Source of the DNA: DATAGZ01 sp036263455
GTDB lineage: Bacteria > Pseudomonadota > Alphaproteobacteria > Dongiales > Dongiaceae
NCBI GenBank assembly: GCA_036263455.1
Contig: DATAGZ010000022.1
Location: 124,001 to 188,000, forward strand
DNA length: 64,000 bases
Direction of reading: 5' to 3'
In this document: in pieces, positions 42,542 through 50,459 of the stretch
Position numbering within the stretch: the first letter of the stretch is position 1
Layout: each line of letters starts with the position of its first letter
Made by a program: the position numbers and the translations under genes
Notes under the pieces: generated by a model
Database searches by the model: none
Told to the model about the DNA's origin: nothing
Seen by the model: the letters and a program-made list of their open reading frames with translations, nothing else

Positions 42542-43306
42542 TTATTTTTGAGGCGGGCGTTCCTGACTGATCCGCTGAGCGGCAGCCGTTCGCAGGATGG
42601 AGAGATCGGCGCCGCTTAAAACCAGCTGATAGCCGTGTTCGAAGAGATGGCGGGCCGAACGGCTCGGCGTGGGTATGGTCCCCATGACTTTTTGATGACG
42701 CCGCGCTGTTTCCTCGATTTTAGCGTAGGCTGCGTGCATATCCGGGTGATCTACGTTACCGAAATGACCAAGCGCCGCGGACAGATCGTTCGGACCAATG
42801 AAAAGCGCCTGGATATGTTCGAGAGCGGCGATTTCATCGACCTGCTGCAGAGCCTCCGCCGTTTCTATCTGCATGATCACCATCAGGTGAGATTCGAAAT
42901 CCCGCAGGTATTCCTGCGTCGACTTGCCATATTGCGTGGCGCGCGCCGAGCCGGCGGCGAGTCCCCTTGACCCGCGCGGAGGATAAAGGCACGCCTGCAC
43001 CATGGCTGCCGCCTCGCCGGCGCTGCGAACGCCAGGGAACATCAGCGTATCGATGCCTAAATCCAGCAGGCGCTTGATAGGATCCCCATCCAGCGCCGGA
43101 ACACGCACCATCGGCAGGACCCGATACCGCTCAATCGCCATCAATACGCTATAAAGCTGAGCGTAATCGATGGCGCCATGCTCTTGATCGATCAGGAGAC
43201 AATCGTATCCCGCCAGCGCCATGGCCTCGGCGCATTTCATGGAGCCGCTGTTCAGCCAAGCCCCCAGCAATCGTTCGCCATTCTCCAGGCGCTGTCGAAA
43301 TGTCAA
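42542..43306 (-). CDS. HpcH/HpaI-family aldolase
   Basis: A TIM-barrel class II aldolase of about 254 residues. LLGAWLNSGSMKCAEAMALAGYDCLLIDQEHG, PMVRVPALDGDPIKRLLDLG and the catalytic and metal-binding stretches VIMQIETAEAL and FIGPNDLSAALG are family marks. Members cleave 2-keto-3-deoxy acids; the substrate here is unknown. I chose a TTG at 43306 (TTGA overlap with the upstream stop; AGGAG nine bases before) over an ATG at 43360 lying well inside the Sel1 gene. Confidence 0.85.
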   Translation of the reverse strand: MTFRQRLENGERLLGAWLNSGSMKCAEAMALAGYDCLLIDQEHGAIDYAQLYSVLMAIERYRVLPMVRVPALDGDPIKRLLDLGIDTLMFPGVRSAGEAAAMVQACLYPPRGSRGLAAGSARATQYGKSTQEYLRDFESHLMVIMQIETAEALQQVDEIAALEHIQALFIGPNDLSAALGHFGNVDHPDMHAAYAKIEETARRHQKVMGTIPTPSRSARHLFEHGYQLVLSGADLSILRTAAAQRISQERPPQK

Positions 43307-44454
43307 TTCAAGGTACTCCTGCAAAAGAGGTCGCCGTCCTGCTTGCGCAGGAGCGCGCATAGATGATCTGCATCCTGGCGCTGCTTGAAGTTTCCGGCAA
43401 ATATTCGAAAAACCGCGCCCTGCTCTCCAAGATCATATCCGCGAATGTCAATATAAAGGGTCGCCAGAACGTCCGCATATTTACCGCTCAACTGAAGCCA
43501 GACGGCTTGCGCCTCGTCGCGATTGCGGTGCTCGCCCAACCACAGGTGATACCTGTCTTGGGCAGGCCGCTTGAGCACCGCCATTCCATCCTTGAGGTCA
43601 GGAGAATCCGCAGCGCCTGGACCTAGCGGAGCGTTCGCCAGATCCGGTTTACCGGGCTTTTTCTCTTCCTTCGGCGTTTTCACCTGGATCGCCAAAGCCG
43701 GCAGCTGGCCTGGCACGGGGCGAACCGCGGCGTTTTCCGCGAGGTCAGCGAGCCTCTGCCGCCCGAGCTCGCTGCCGTTGCTGATCGCGAGCTGATACCA
43801 GAGGGCCGCCTGCTGGAGATTCTCCTCGACGCCCTTTCCCTGGCGATAGAGTTCTCCCATCATATATTGAGATTCGGGGAGACCGGCATTCGCGCCATAA
43901 AGAAAATATTTGAGCGCAAGCTCCGCCGCCGCATCATCGTCGCGATGATAATAATAAAGCCCGAGATTATAGCTCGCCGGTCCATTGCCGGCCTCGGCCG
44001 CCGAACGCCAGTAGGCGACCGCGCGTTCCTCGTCTTTCTTGGTTCCCAATCCCTGAAAAAGCCGATAACCGAAATTGAATTCCGCCCAAGGCGATCCCGC
44101 ATCGGCGGCGGCCTGCCATAGGGCAAGCGCCCGGGCCTCGTCCTTGGTGAGCCCGCGCCCATCGGCATAGAGCAGAGCAAGATTGTTCTCCGCCGGTGGG
44201 TAATGCTGCTCGGCGCCTTTCTGATACCATTGCGCGGCCAGGGTATAATCCTGCGGCACGCCCCTGCCCGCCTCGAAGAGCAGGCCGAGGGCGTGCTGGG
44301 CCTTGGGGTCGCCCTTCTCCGCCAGCGGCCGCCATTCCCGATAAGCAAGATCGTATTTTCCAGCCTCGAAAGCTTCTAGCCCCGTCTGGTAGTCGGCAAA
44401 GGCGGGAAGATGCGCCAGGATAAGGAACCCTACAAAGGCAAAACCACGCATCAT
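43303..44454 (-). CDS. secreted Sel1-repeat protein with C-terminal SPOR domain
   Basis: A 383-residue exported protein with a signal peptide (MMRGFAFVGFLILAHLPAFA). Residues about 40-235 are about five Sel1-type helical repeats (e.g. AQHALGLLFEAGRGVPQDY, AENNLALLYADGRGLTKDE). A Pro/Lys-rich linker precedes a SPOR-type domain at about 300-383 (YHLWLGEHRNRDEAQAVWLQL ... FRIFAGNFKQRQDADHLCALL). SPOR domains bind septal peptidoglycan lacking stem peptides, so the protein may work at the division site. The translational coupling to an aldolase gene is unexplained. Confidence 0.82.
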   Translation of the reverse strand: MMRGFAFVGFLILAHLPAFADYQTGLEAFEAGKYDLAYREWRPLAEKGDPKAQHALGLLFEAGRGVPQDYTLAAQWYQKGAEQHYPPAENNLALLYADGRGLTKDEARALALWQAAADAGSPWAEFNFGYRLFQGLGTKKDEERAVAYWRSAAEAGNGPASYNLGLYYYHRDDDAAAELALKYFLYGANAGLPESQYMMGELYRQGKGVEENLQQAALWYQLAISNGSELGRQRLADLAENAAVRPVPGQLPALAIQVKTPKEEKKPGKPDLANAPLGPGAADSPDLKDGMAVLKRPAQDRYHLWLGEHRNRDEAQAVWLQLSGKYADVLATLYIDIRGYDLGEQGAVFRIFAGNFKQRQDADHLCALLRKQDGDLFCRSTLN

Positions 44455-44525
44455 GGCTTCACTATGCCTCTCCTGTCATGCCCTTACAAGTAGCACAAAT
44501 CTCATAATCGTTATATCTTGGGAAG

Positions 44526-44930
44526 GTGATTGGAAAGTTAAACCATGTCGCTATTGCCGTACCGGACCTTGCCGCCGCGGCGAATGTGTATCGGACTCAG
44601 CTCGGCGCGGACGTTTCCGAGCCGCTGGCACTGCCTGCGCATGGGGTTACGACAGTGTTCGTCACGCTTCCCAATGCCAAGATCGAACTTATCCACCCGC
44701 TGGGCGAGACATCGCCGGTGGCAATATTCCTGGAGCGCAATCCAGGCGGCGGGATTCATCATCTCTGCTTCGAAGTGGACGATATCATCGCGGCACGTGA
44801 CCACCTTATGACTCAGGGTGCTCGCGTACTCGGCACTGCCGAGCCGGCAACCGGCGCGCATGGCAAGCCCGTCCTCTTCCTGCACCCCAAGGATTTCTGC
44901 GGCACGCTCATCGAGCTGGAGCAACGGTGA
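44526..44930 (+). CDS. mce: methylmalonyl-CoA epimerase
   Basis: A 134-residue vicinal-oxygen-chelate protein that interconverts the R and S forms of methylmalonyl-CoA in propionate metabolism. KLNHVAIAVPDLAAA carries the first metal His, with IELIHPLGETSPVAIFLERNPGGGIHHLCFEV and the C-terminal LIELEQ Glu completing the site. It starts with GTG at 44526. It is followed by a DUF1467 gene with a 4-base overlap, a frequent pairing in alphaproteobacteria. Confidence 0.93.
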   Translation: MIGKLNHVAIAVPDLAAAANVYRTQLGADVSEPLALPAHGVTTVFVTLPNAKIELIHPLGETSPVAIFLERNPGGGIHHLCFEVDDIIAARDHLMTQGARVLGTAEPATGAHGKPVLFLHPKDFCGTLIELEQR

Positions 44931-45187
44931 TGGTCGCCATCATCGCCGCCATCGCCGCGCAGATTTTCACCTATGTCATGATCTGGTGGGTGATCTTCTT
45001 CGCCATCCTGCCGTGGGGCATCCAGCAGCCGGCTCAACCCGAACGGGGCCATGATCGCGGCGCGCCGCTGCGCCACGACCTCAAGCGCAAATTCTGGATC
45101 ACCAGCGGGATCAGCCTGTTCGTTTGGGGTGGCTACTTCATTGCCACGCACATCCTGCATTATTCGCTTCTCGATCTGCCTATATAG
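44927..45187 (+). CDS. DUF1467 family membrane protein
   Basis: An 86-residue protein with two hydrophobic helices (IAAIAAQIFTYVMIWWVIFFAILPWGIQ, then ITSGISLFVWGGYFIATHILHY). The WWVIFFAILPWG and RHDLKRKFWIT marks are those of DUF1467. The start is GTG at 44927 or ATG at 44930. Always small and of unknown function; it sits after mce. Confidence 0.87.
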   Translation: MMVAIIAAIAAQIFTYVMIWWVIFFAILPWGIQQPAQPERGHDRGAPLRHDLKRKFWITSGISLFVWGGYFIATHILHYSLLDLPI

Positions 45188-45212
45188 AGAAATGTACGCC
45201 GGGCGGCGATGC

Positions 45213-46326
45213 TCATTCGCCGCGTTTCGACCCAACCTGCTGCGCGAGGGATGCCGCGAGAAAGCGGTCGATATCTCCATTCAGTACGCCCTGGGTGTCG
45301 CTGGTCTCGACATCCGTGCGCAAATCCTTGACGAGCTGGTAGGGCTGCAAGACGTAGGAGCGAATCTGGTGGCCCCAGCCGATGTCGCTTTTATCGGCCT
45401 CGGTGGCCTGGGCAGCCGCCTCTCGCCTTTGCAGCTCCGCCTCATAAAGGCGCGCCTTCAGCATCTGCATCGCCATCGCGCGGTTGCGGTGCTGAGACCG
45501 GTCGATCTGGCAGCTCACCACGATGCCGGTTGGCATATGGGTGATCCGGACCGCGCTATCGGTCTTGTTGATATGCTGGCCTCCCGCACCGGAAGCGCGA
45601 TAAGTATCGACGCGCAGGTCCTTGTCGAGAATTTCGATAGCGATCGCGTCATCGACAATGGGATAAACCCATACCGAGGCGAAGGACGTATGCCGGCGCG
45701 CGTTGGAATCGTAAGGCGAAATGCGCACGAGGCGGTGCACCCCCGATTCGGTTTTGAGCCAGCCATAGGCATTCAGTCCTTTGACCGAAACCGTTGCCGA
45801 TTTGAGTCCCGCCTGCTCACCGGGACTTTCTTCCAGCCAGTCGATCGCAAAGCCGTGCGCCTCGGCCCAGCGGGCATACATGCGCAAGAGCATCTCCGCC
45901 CAATCCTGCGCTTCGGTCCCGCCTGCGCCAGCGTGGATTTCCAAATAGCAGTCACGGAAATCCGCCTCGCCCGAAAGGAGGGATTCGAGCTCGCGCTGCG
46001 CCGCAACTTGCTTGAGCGTCCGCAGATTCTGCTCGGCTTCGGCGAGCGCCGTGTCGTCCCGCTCCTCCTCCCCAAGCTCGGCAAGGGTTACCGCGTCCTC
46101 GAGACCGCGGCTCAGGGCCTCGTAATGGCCAAGCGCGTGACCGAGCTGGGTCCGCTCTCGCAGAATTTTCTGCGCCGCGGCTGGCGTGTCCCACAGAGCA
46201 GGGTCGATGGCGAGCGAGTCGAGCTCTTCCAGGCGGCGCTTGGCGTTATCGTAGTCAAAGATGCCTCCGTAATAATGACAACGAGGCGCGAATGTCTTCG
46301 ACCAAATTCTCGATTTCCGCTTTCAT
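45213..46326 (-). CDS. prfB: peptide chain release factor 2, with programmed +1 frameshift
   Basis: The coding sequence is in two frames. From ATG at 46326 the first frame reads 23 codons and meets CTT TGA C at 46260-46254; a +1 shift at CTT skips one base and continues to 45213, giving a 370-residue RF2. The second frame contains SPYDSNARRHTSF (the SPF-type stop-recognition tripeptide, here SPY) and the GGQ motif GAGGQHINKTDSAV for peptide release. RF2 reads UGA and UAA. Low RF2 lets the ribosome pause at UGA and shift, so the protein controls its own level. Last gene of amiC-mrcA-prfB. Confidence 0.96.
46254..46268 (-). promoter_or_regulatory. RF2 programmed frameshift site
   Basis: On the mRNA strand GGAGG (internal Shine-Dalgarno), CAT, then CTT TGA C. 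It matches the E. coli prfB cassette: SD-like element three bases before the CTT slippery codon, followed by an in-frame UGA and a C that makes a poor terminator context. Confidence 0.95.
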
Positions 46327-46335
46327 ACTATCCCC

Positions 46336-48909
46336 TTAATAAATACCGCCGTCGGGCGGCGCCCCCGAGACCGGACCGGGAGAAACAGATGACGGTACAG
46401 GCGAAGGTGCCGGTGCCGGGCTCTCATCGCCGCCGCCGCTCCCTGGCTGCTCGTCCTGTCCCGCGCCCGTATCGTCCACAGGCACGCTCGTCCCATAGCC
46501 GGCATCCTTGCCGTAATTGCTTGTCCCTTCGATCACCTTGGTGTTGGCTTCATCGCCCGGCTCGGTTCCCGGCTTGAAGGCCTCCCAGATGACCGGGTCG
46601 TCGCCCGGCTGCGCCCGCGTCCCGGTCTTATAAGCGATGCGGATCAAGCGCAACCCACTCGGCAGGCGAAACGGCGTCGCAGGCCGATCCGCCAAGGCTT
46701 CCTTCATGAAATCTCGGAAAATTGGCGCGGATAATGCTCCGCCCGTCGCGTTCTTCCCCAATGTGCGCGGCGTGTCATAGCCGAGATAGACCGCCGCTAC
46801 GAGGTCGGGCGAAAATCCCACAAACCACACTTCCTTGCTCTCATTGGTCGTACCGGTTTTTCCCGCAAGAGGCTTGCCTACCGCCTTGACGGCGGTACCG
46901 GTCCCTCGTTGAACCACGCCTTCGAGCATGGAAACGATCTGGTATGCATTGACCGGATCGATGAGCTGAGCCCGGTTATCTGAAATAAGCGGTGGCGGCT
47001 GGCCGTCATATGAGATGCCTTGGCATTTTTCGCACATCCGGGCATCGGAGCGATATATCGTCCAACCGTGATTATCCTGGGCACGGTCGATGAGGGATGC
47101 CTGAATTTTCTTGCCGCCATTGACGATCATGCCATAAGCGGTCGCCATGCGCAGCACGGTTGTCTCTCCCGCGCCGAGCGACATGGCAAGGGTCGGCTGC
47201 ATATGGTCGATGACACCCAGGCGCTGCGCCATTTCGGAGATATGATCCATGCCGATCGTTTCCGCAAAACGCACGGTCATAAGATTGCGCGATTTTTCCA
47301 AACCCTCACGCATTGTGGCGACGCCCAGATATTCCTGCTTGTAGTTTTCCGGCCGCCACAGGGGCAGCCCCGGCCCCTGATCGATCGCAATGGGAGCGTC
47401 GAGCGCAAGCGTATTGGGCGCCAGCCCGCGTTCGAGCCCGGTCAAATAGACAATCGGCTTAAAGGATGAGCCGGGCTGACGATAGGCCTGGGTCGCCCGG
47501 TTAAATTCGCTGAGCCTGAATGACCACCCGCCCGTCATGGCCAGCACGCGCCCGGTATGCGGATCGAGAACGGCCATCGCGCCGCTGACCTCCGGCACCT
47601 GACGGAGCGTATAGGTACGCGGCGGGTAAGGCTTGCCCTTGGCATCGAGGGTGCGCGGCTCCACGGCAACGACATCGCCAGGAACGAGAACATCCGCGGG
47701 CGTCTTGACCTGCGGGCCAAGCGGTCCGCCATTGGGCGCTGCCCGGCGCCCCCAGGTCAGCTCGGCCAGTGGGATCTGCCCGGTCTGCCCATCGGCGAGG
47801 CCAATCCGTGCAATATGGGCATCCGTTTCCAGGACCTCCGCCCTCTGCCAGCCATAGAGCCATGGCATGGCGGGAAGATCATGCAAATGCTTGACGAAAT
47901 TACCATCCGGCGCGATATGGGTCAGCGGCCCTCGATATCCGCGCGTCCGATCGTACTTCACCAAATGCTCGCGAAATACGCGGTCGGCGATTTCCTGAAA
48001 GTGCGGATTGAGACTCGAACGGATCGTCAGCCCCTTCTGATAGAGGCCTTGCTCGCCAAAGCGCGCGATTATTTCGCGGCGCACCTCCTCGGCGAAATAA
48101 TCGGCATCGACCTTTTCCTCTGGGCCGCGCTTTTTCAGGACGAGCGGCATGGCTTTGGCGTCCTCGGCCGCCTGGGCGCTGATATATCCTTCCTCTCGCA
48201 TCCGCTCGATAACCCAGTCACGGCGTGCCTTGGCTGCATTGGGAAAGCGCTCGGCGTTGTAATTATTGGGTGCCTTGGGAAGCGCTGCGAGATAAGCAGC
48301 TTCCGCGACAGAAAGCTCGTCCAGGGATTTGTCAAAATAATTGAGCGCCGCGGTGGCAACCCCGTAATTGCCCGCGCCGAGATAGATCTGGTTCAGATAG
48401 AGTTCCAGGATACGGTCCTTGGTGAAGACTTTTTCGATGCGCAGGGCCAGGATCGCTTCCTTGACCTTGCGCTCCAGCGAAACCTCGTTGGTAAGCAGAA
48501 AATTCTTGGTGACCTGCTGCGTGATGGTCGAGGCCCCTATCGGACGACGGTCCGAGCCGAAGTGCGCGATATCGGTCGCGATGGCGCGCATGATGCTCGC
48601 CACATCAATGCCCGGGTGGGTATAGAAACTTTTATCCTCGGCGGAGATGAAGGCGTTGATCACGCGCTTTGGAATGGCGGAGATCGGAATGAATACCCGG
48701 TTTTCCGTGGCAAATTCCGCTAACAGCCGCCCATCTTCCGCCAGCACGCGGGTTGTGACCGGCGGGTCGTAATTGGCGAGCTGATAATAATCCGGCAGGT
48801 CGTGGGAATAATGGACATAAACGAGGCCCGCAGCGATGCCGCCCACGACGAGCACCAACGTCACGATACCAGTGACGAAGGAAAAGACACGAAGGAACTT
48901 CCGGAGCAT
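46336..48909 (-). CDS. mrcA: penicillin-binding protein 1A (bifunctional PBP)
   Basis: An 857-residue class A PBP: cytoplasmic tail, one membrane anchor (about residues 10-33), GT51 transglycosylase domain with catalytic Glu in ISAEDKSFYTHPGIDVASIM and QQVTKNFLLTNE, an OB-like insert, and the transpeptidase domain with SSFK (RQPGSSFKPIVYL), SRN and KTGT (LAGKTGTTNES). It polymerises and crosslinks peptidoglycan. The last 90 residues are rich in Pro, Ser and Gly. Eleven bases after amiC and nine before prfB. Confidence 0.97.
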   Translation of the reverse strand: MLRKFLRVFSFVTGIVTLVLVVGGIAAGLVYVHYSHDLPDYYQLANYDPPVTTRVLAEDGRLLAEFATENRVFIPISAIPKRVINAFISAEDKSFYTHPGIDVASIMRAIATDIAHFGSDRRPIGASTITQQVTKNFLLTNEVSLERKVKEAILALRIEKVFTKDRILELYLNQIYLGAGNYGVATAALNYFDKSLDELSVAEAAYLAALPKAPNNYNAERFPNAAKARRDWVIERMREEGYISAQAAEDAKAMPLVLKKRGPEEKVDADYFAEEVRREIIARFGEQGLYQKGLTIRSSLNPHFQEIADRVFREHLVKYDRTRGYRGPLTHIAPDGNFVKHLHDLPAMPWLYGWQRAEVLETDAHIARIGLADGQTGQIPLAELTWGRRAAPNGGPLGPQVKTPADVLVPGDVVAVEPRTLDAKGKPYPPRTYTLRQVPEVSGAMAVLDPHTGRVLAMTGGWSFRLSEFNRATQAYRQPGSSFKPIVYLTGLERGLAPNTLALDAPIAIDQGPGLPLWRPENYKQEYLGVATMREGLEKSRNLMTVRFAETIGMDHISEMAQRLGVIDHMQPTLAMSLGAGETTVLRMATAYGMIVNGGKKIQASLIDRAQDNHGWTIYRSDARMCEKCQGISYDGQPPPLISDNRAQLIDPVNAYQIVSMLEGVVQRGTGTAVKAVGKPLAGKTGTTNESKEVWFVGFSPDLVAAVYLGYDTPRTLGKNATGGALSAPIFRDFMKEALADRPATPFRLPSGLRLIRIAYKTGTRAQPGDDPVIWEAFKPGTEPGDEANTKVIEGTSNYGKDAGYGTSVPVDDTGAGQDEQPGSGGGDESPAPAPSPVPSSVSPGPVSGAPPDGGIY

Positions 48910-48920
48910 GGCCTCTCCTA

Positions 48921-50135
48921 CTATGACGGCTTGGCGGGGTTTTTCCAGTTAAAATAAAGGTCGAAGGCGCGCAGAATAGCCTTGGCGATTTTTTTTTGCT
49001 GCTTTTTGTCGCGCAACAGCTTGCCGTCGATAGTATTGGATAGATACCCGTTTTCCAGGAGGGCAGAAGGAATATCGGGAGCCTTGAGAACGGCAAAAGA
49101 AGCCGAGCGTTGCGGTTTTTCAAGGAGAAGTTCCTCCTTACTCAGCTCACCCACCAACAGGCTCGCAAATCGGGTGGCTTGATTGTTATTGTCCCGCTGG
49201 GCGAGATCGATGAGGATATTCGTCACCAGCGGCGTCTCTCCGGACAGATCCAGGCCCGCGATGACATCGGCTTTATTCTCCTTGACTGCCAACGCCTCCG
49301 CCTCGGCATCCGATCCTTTGTCGGAAAGCGTATAGACCGACGCCCCGCGGGTGCGCGGATTCGGATTGGCGTCGGCATGTAACGATAGAAAGAGATCGGC
49401 CTTGGCCTTGCGGGCCAGTCGAAAGCGATCCCTGAGGGGGATGAATGTATCGCTGTCCCGGGTGAGACGCACCTGATATCGCCCGCTCGCCTGTATCTCG
49501 GCACGGACCGCGCGGGCAATGGCGAGCACGATATCTTTCTCGTAAACGCCGTCGCCACTGATCGTGCCGGGATCCACGCCGCCATGGCCCGGGTCGATGA
49601 CAATCAATGGGCGGCGACGCTTGGGCTTCTTCGCGGCGGCTATTGGCGCAGCATCGGCTGCTGCCTGCTGGGTAGGTGGCGGACGCAGCCGGTTGGTATC
49701 GGAAACGCTCTTACGGAAACGGGCGTCGCTATCGGGCGCCAAATCGATGAGCAGGCGCGTCTCTTTCGGCCGGGCGCCAGGCAGGAAGACCGCCTGAGCC
49801 ACACGGACAGGCCCGGAAAGATCGATAACGATGCGCGATGTTCCAGGCTTGAACCGGCCGTAGCGCATGGCCGTGACCGCGCCCTGCCCAAGTAATTTTT
49901 CCCCTTGGGGGAGGCGCCAATTCACTTCCTCCATGTCGATGACAATCCGATAGGGGTCGGCAAGCGTGAAGATTTTATATTCGATCTTCCCACTTAATGT
50001 GAAAAGCACCCGGGTCAGATCCGGCTGCAGGCCCAGCTTTGCGTCCAGCACGTCGGGTTTGGCGCAAGCATCATGCGACACGACGCCGACCAGCCATCCG
50101 AGGACCATCAGGAAAAGGAAAGAAACGCGTCGCAT
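48921..50135 (-). CDS. amiC: N-acetylmuramoyl-L-alanine amidase (AmiC type) with AMIN domain
   Basis: A 404-residue exported amidase. After the signal peptide (MRRVSFLFLMVLGWLVGVV) comes an AMIN domain (about 30-135) that targets the enzyme to the division site, then the Amidase_3 domain: Zn ligands His (VIDPGHGGVDPG), Glu (VYEKDIVLAI) and His (FLSLHADANP), and catalytic Glu in ALLENGYLSN. It cuts stem peptides from MurNAc to separate daughter cells and usually needs activation by a LytM factor such as the NlpD-like protein of this window. The ATG at 50135 fits the signal peptide better than one 18 codons upstream. Confidence 0.95.
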   Translation of the reverse strand: MRRVSFLFLMVLGWLVGVVSHDACAKPDVLDAKLGLQPDLTRVLFTLSGKIEYKIFTLADPYRIVIDMEEVNWRLPQGEKLLGQGAVTAMRYGRFKPGTSRIVIDLSGPVRVAQAVFLPGARPKETRLLIDLAPDSDARFRKSVSDTNRLRPPPTQQAAADAAPIAAAKKPKRRRPLIVIDPGHGGVDPGTISGDGVYEKDIVLAIARAVRAEIQASGRYQVRLTRDSDTFIPLRDRFRLARKAKADLFLSLHADANPNPRTRGASVYTLSDKGSDAEAEALAVKENKADVIAGLDLSGETPLVTNILIDLAQRDNNNQATRFASLLVGELSKEELLLEKPQRSASFAVLKAPDIPSALLENGYLSNTIDGKLLRDKKQQKKIAKAILRAFDLYFNWKNPAKPS

Positions 50136-50223
50136 GACAGATTGTGAGTCGCCCCGCGATACTATAGAGACGGCACACCGCCACCACAACCGCCCTGGGC
50201 CAAAGAAGTCGGAATTTTTACGA

Positions 50224-50252
50224 TTGTACTTGTCCGCCGTTATGTCTATGCT
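50224..50252 (+). promoter_or_regulatory. candidate promoter for rne
   Basis: TTGTAC (50224-50229) and TATGCT (50247-50252) are 17 bases apart. The mRNA would start near 50259, giving a leader of about 200 bases. The 324-base gap between amiC and rne starts (50136-50459) contains this promoter and the leader; no further gene is seen. Confidence 0.5.
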
Positions 50253-50265
50253 CGCCCCATCGACA

Positions 50266-50291
50266 GAGACGATTCGTATACGGATCGTTTC
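50266..50291 (+). promoter_or_regulatory. stem-loop at the 5' end of the rne leader
   Basis: Bases 50266-50291 fold into an 11-bp stem with loop TATA (inner stem CGATTCG/CGGATCG with one G-U, outer stem extended by A-U and G-U pairs to a G-C). It would sit within about 10 bases of the predicted mRNA start. In E. coli, structure in the long rne leader mediates RNase E autoregulation; a similar role is inferred. Confidence 0.45.
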
Positions 50292-50459
50292 GTCCGTCGG
50301 CCGTGCGCCTCTGGTGCCGCCGGCATAACTCCCGGTCGCGAAGGGCCGGCTTACTCAAGGTCGTATGAAGTTACTTACCGCCTTCTTTTCCAACTTTTTC
50401 GGCGCCGCATTTCGCCAGCCGCACGGTTTACGCTGCGCGCGCCATGGAGCACATTCCTT

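Noticed and set aside
45213..46326. prfB as a frameshifted pseudogene
   Set aside because: The break is the canonical GGAGG-CAT-CTT-TGA-C recoding site.
45051..46577. A 508-codon plus-strand frame across prfB
   Set aside because: Antisense to prfB and the end of mrcA, without motifs or ribosome-binding site.
47557..48723. A 388-codon open frame antisense to mrcA
   Set aside because: No recognisable domain; explained by codon bias of the PBP1A gene.
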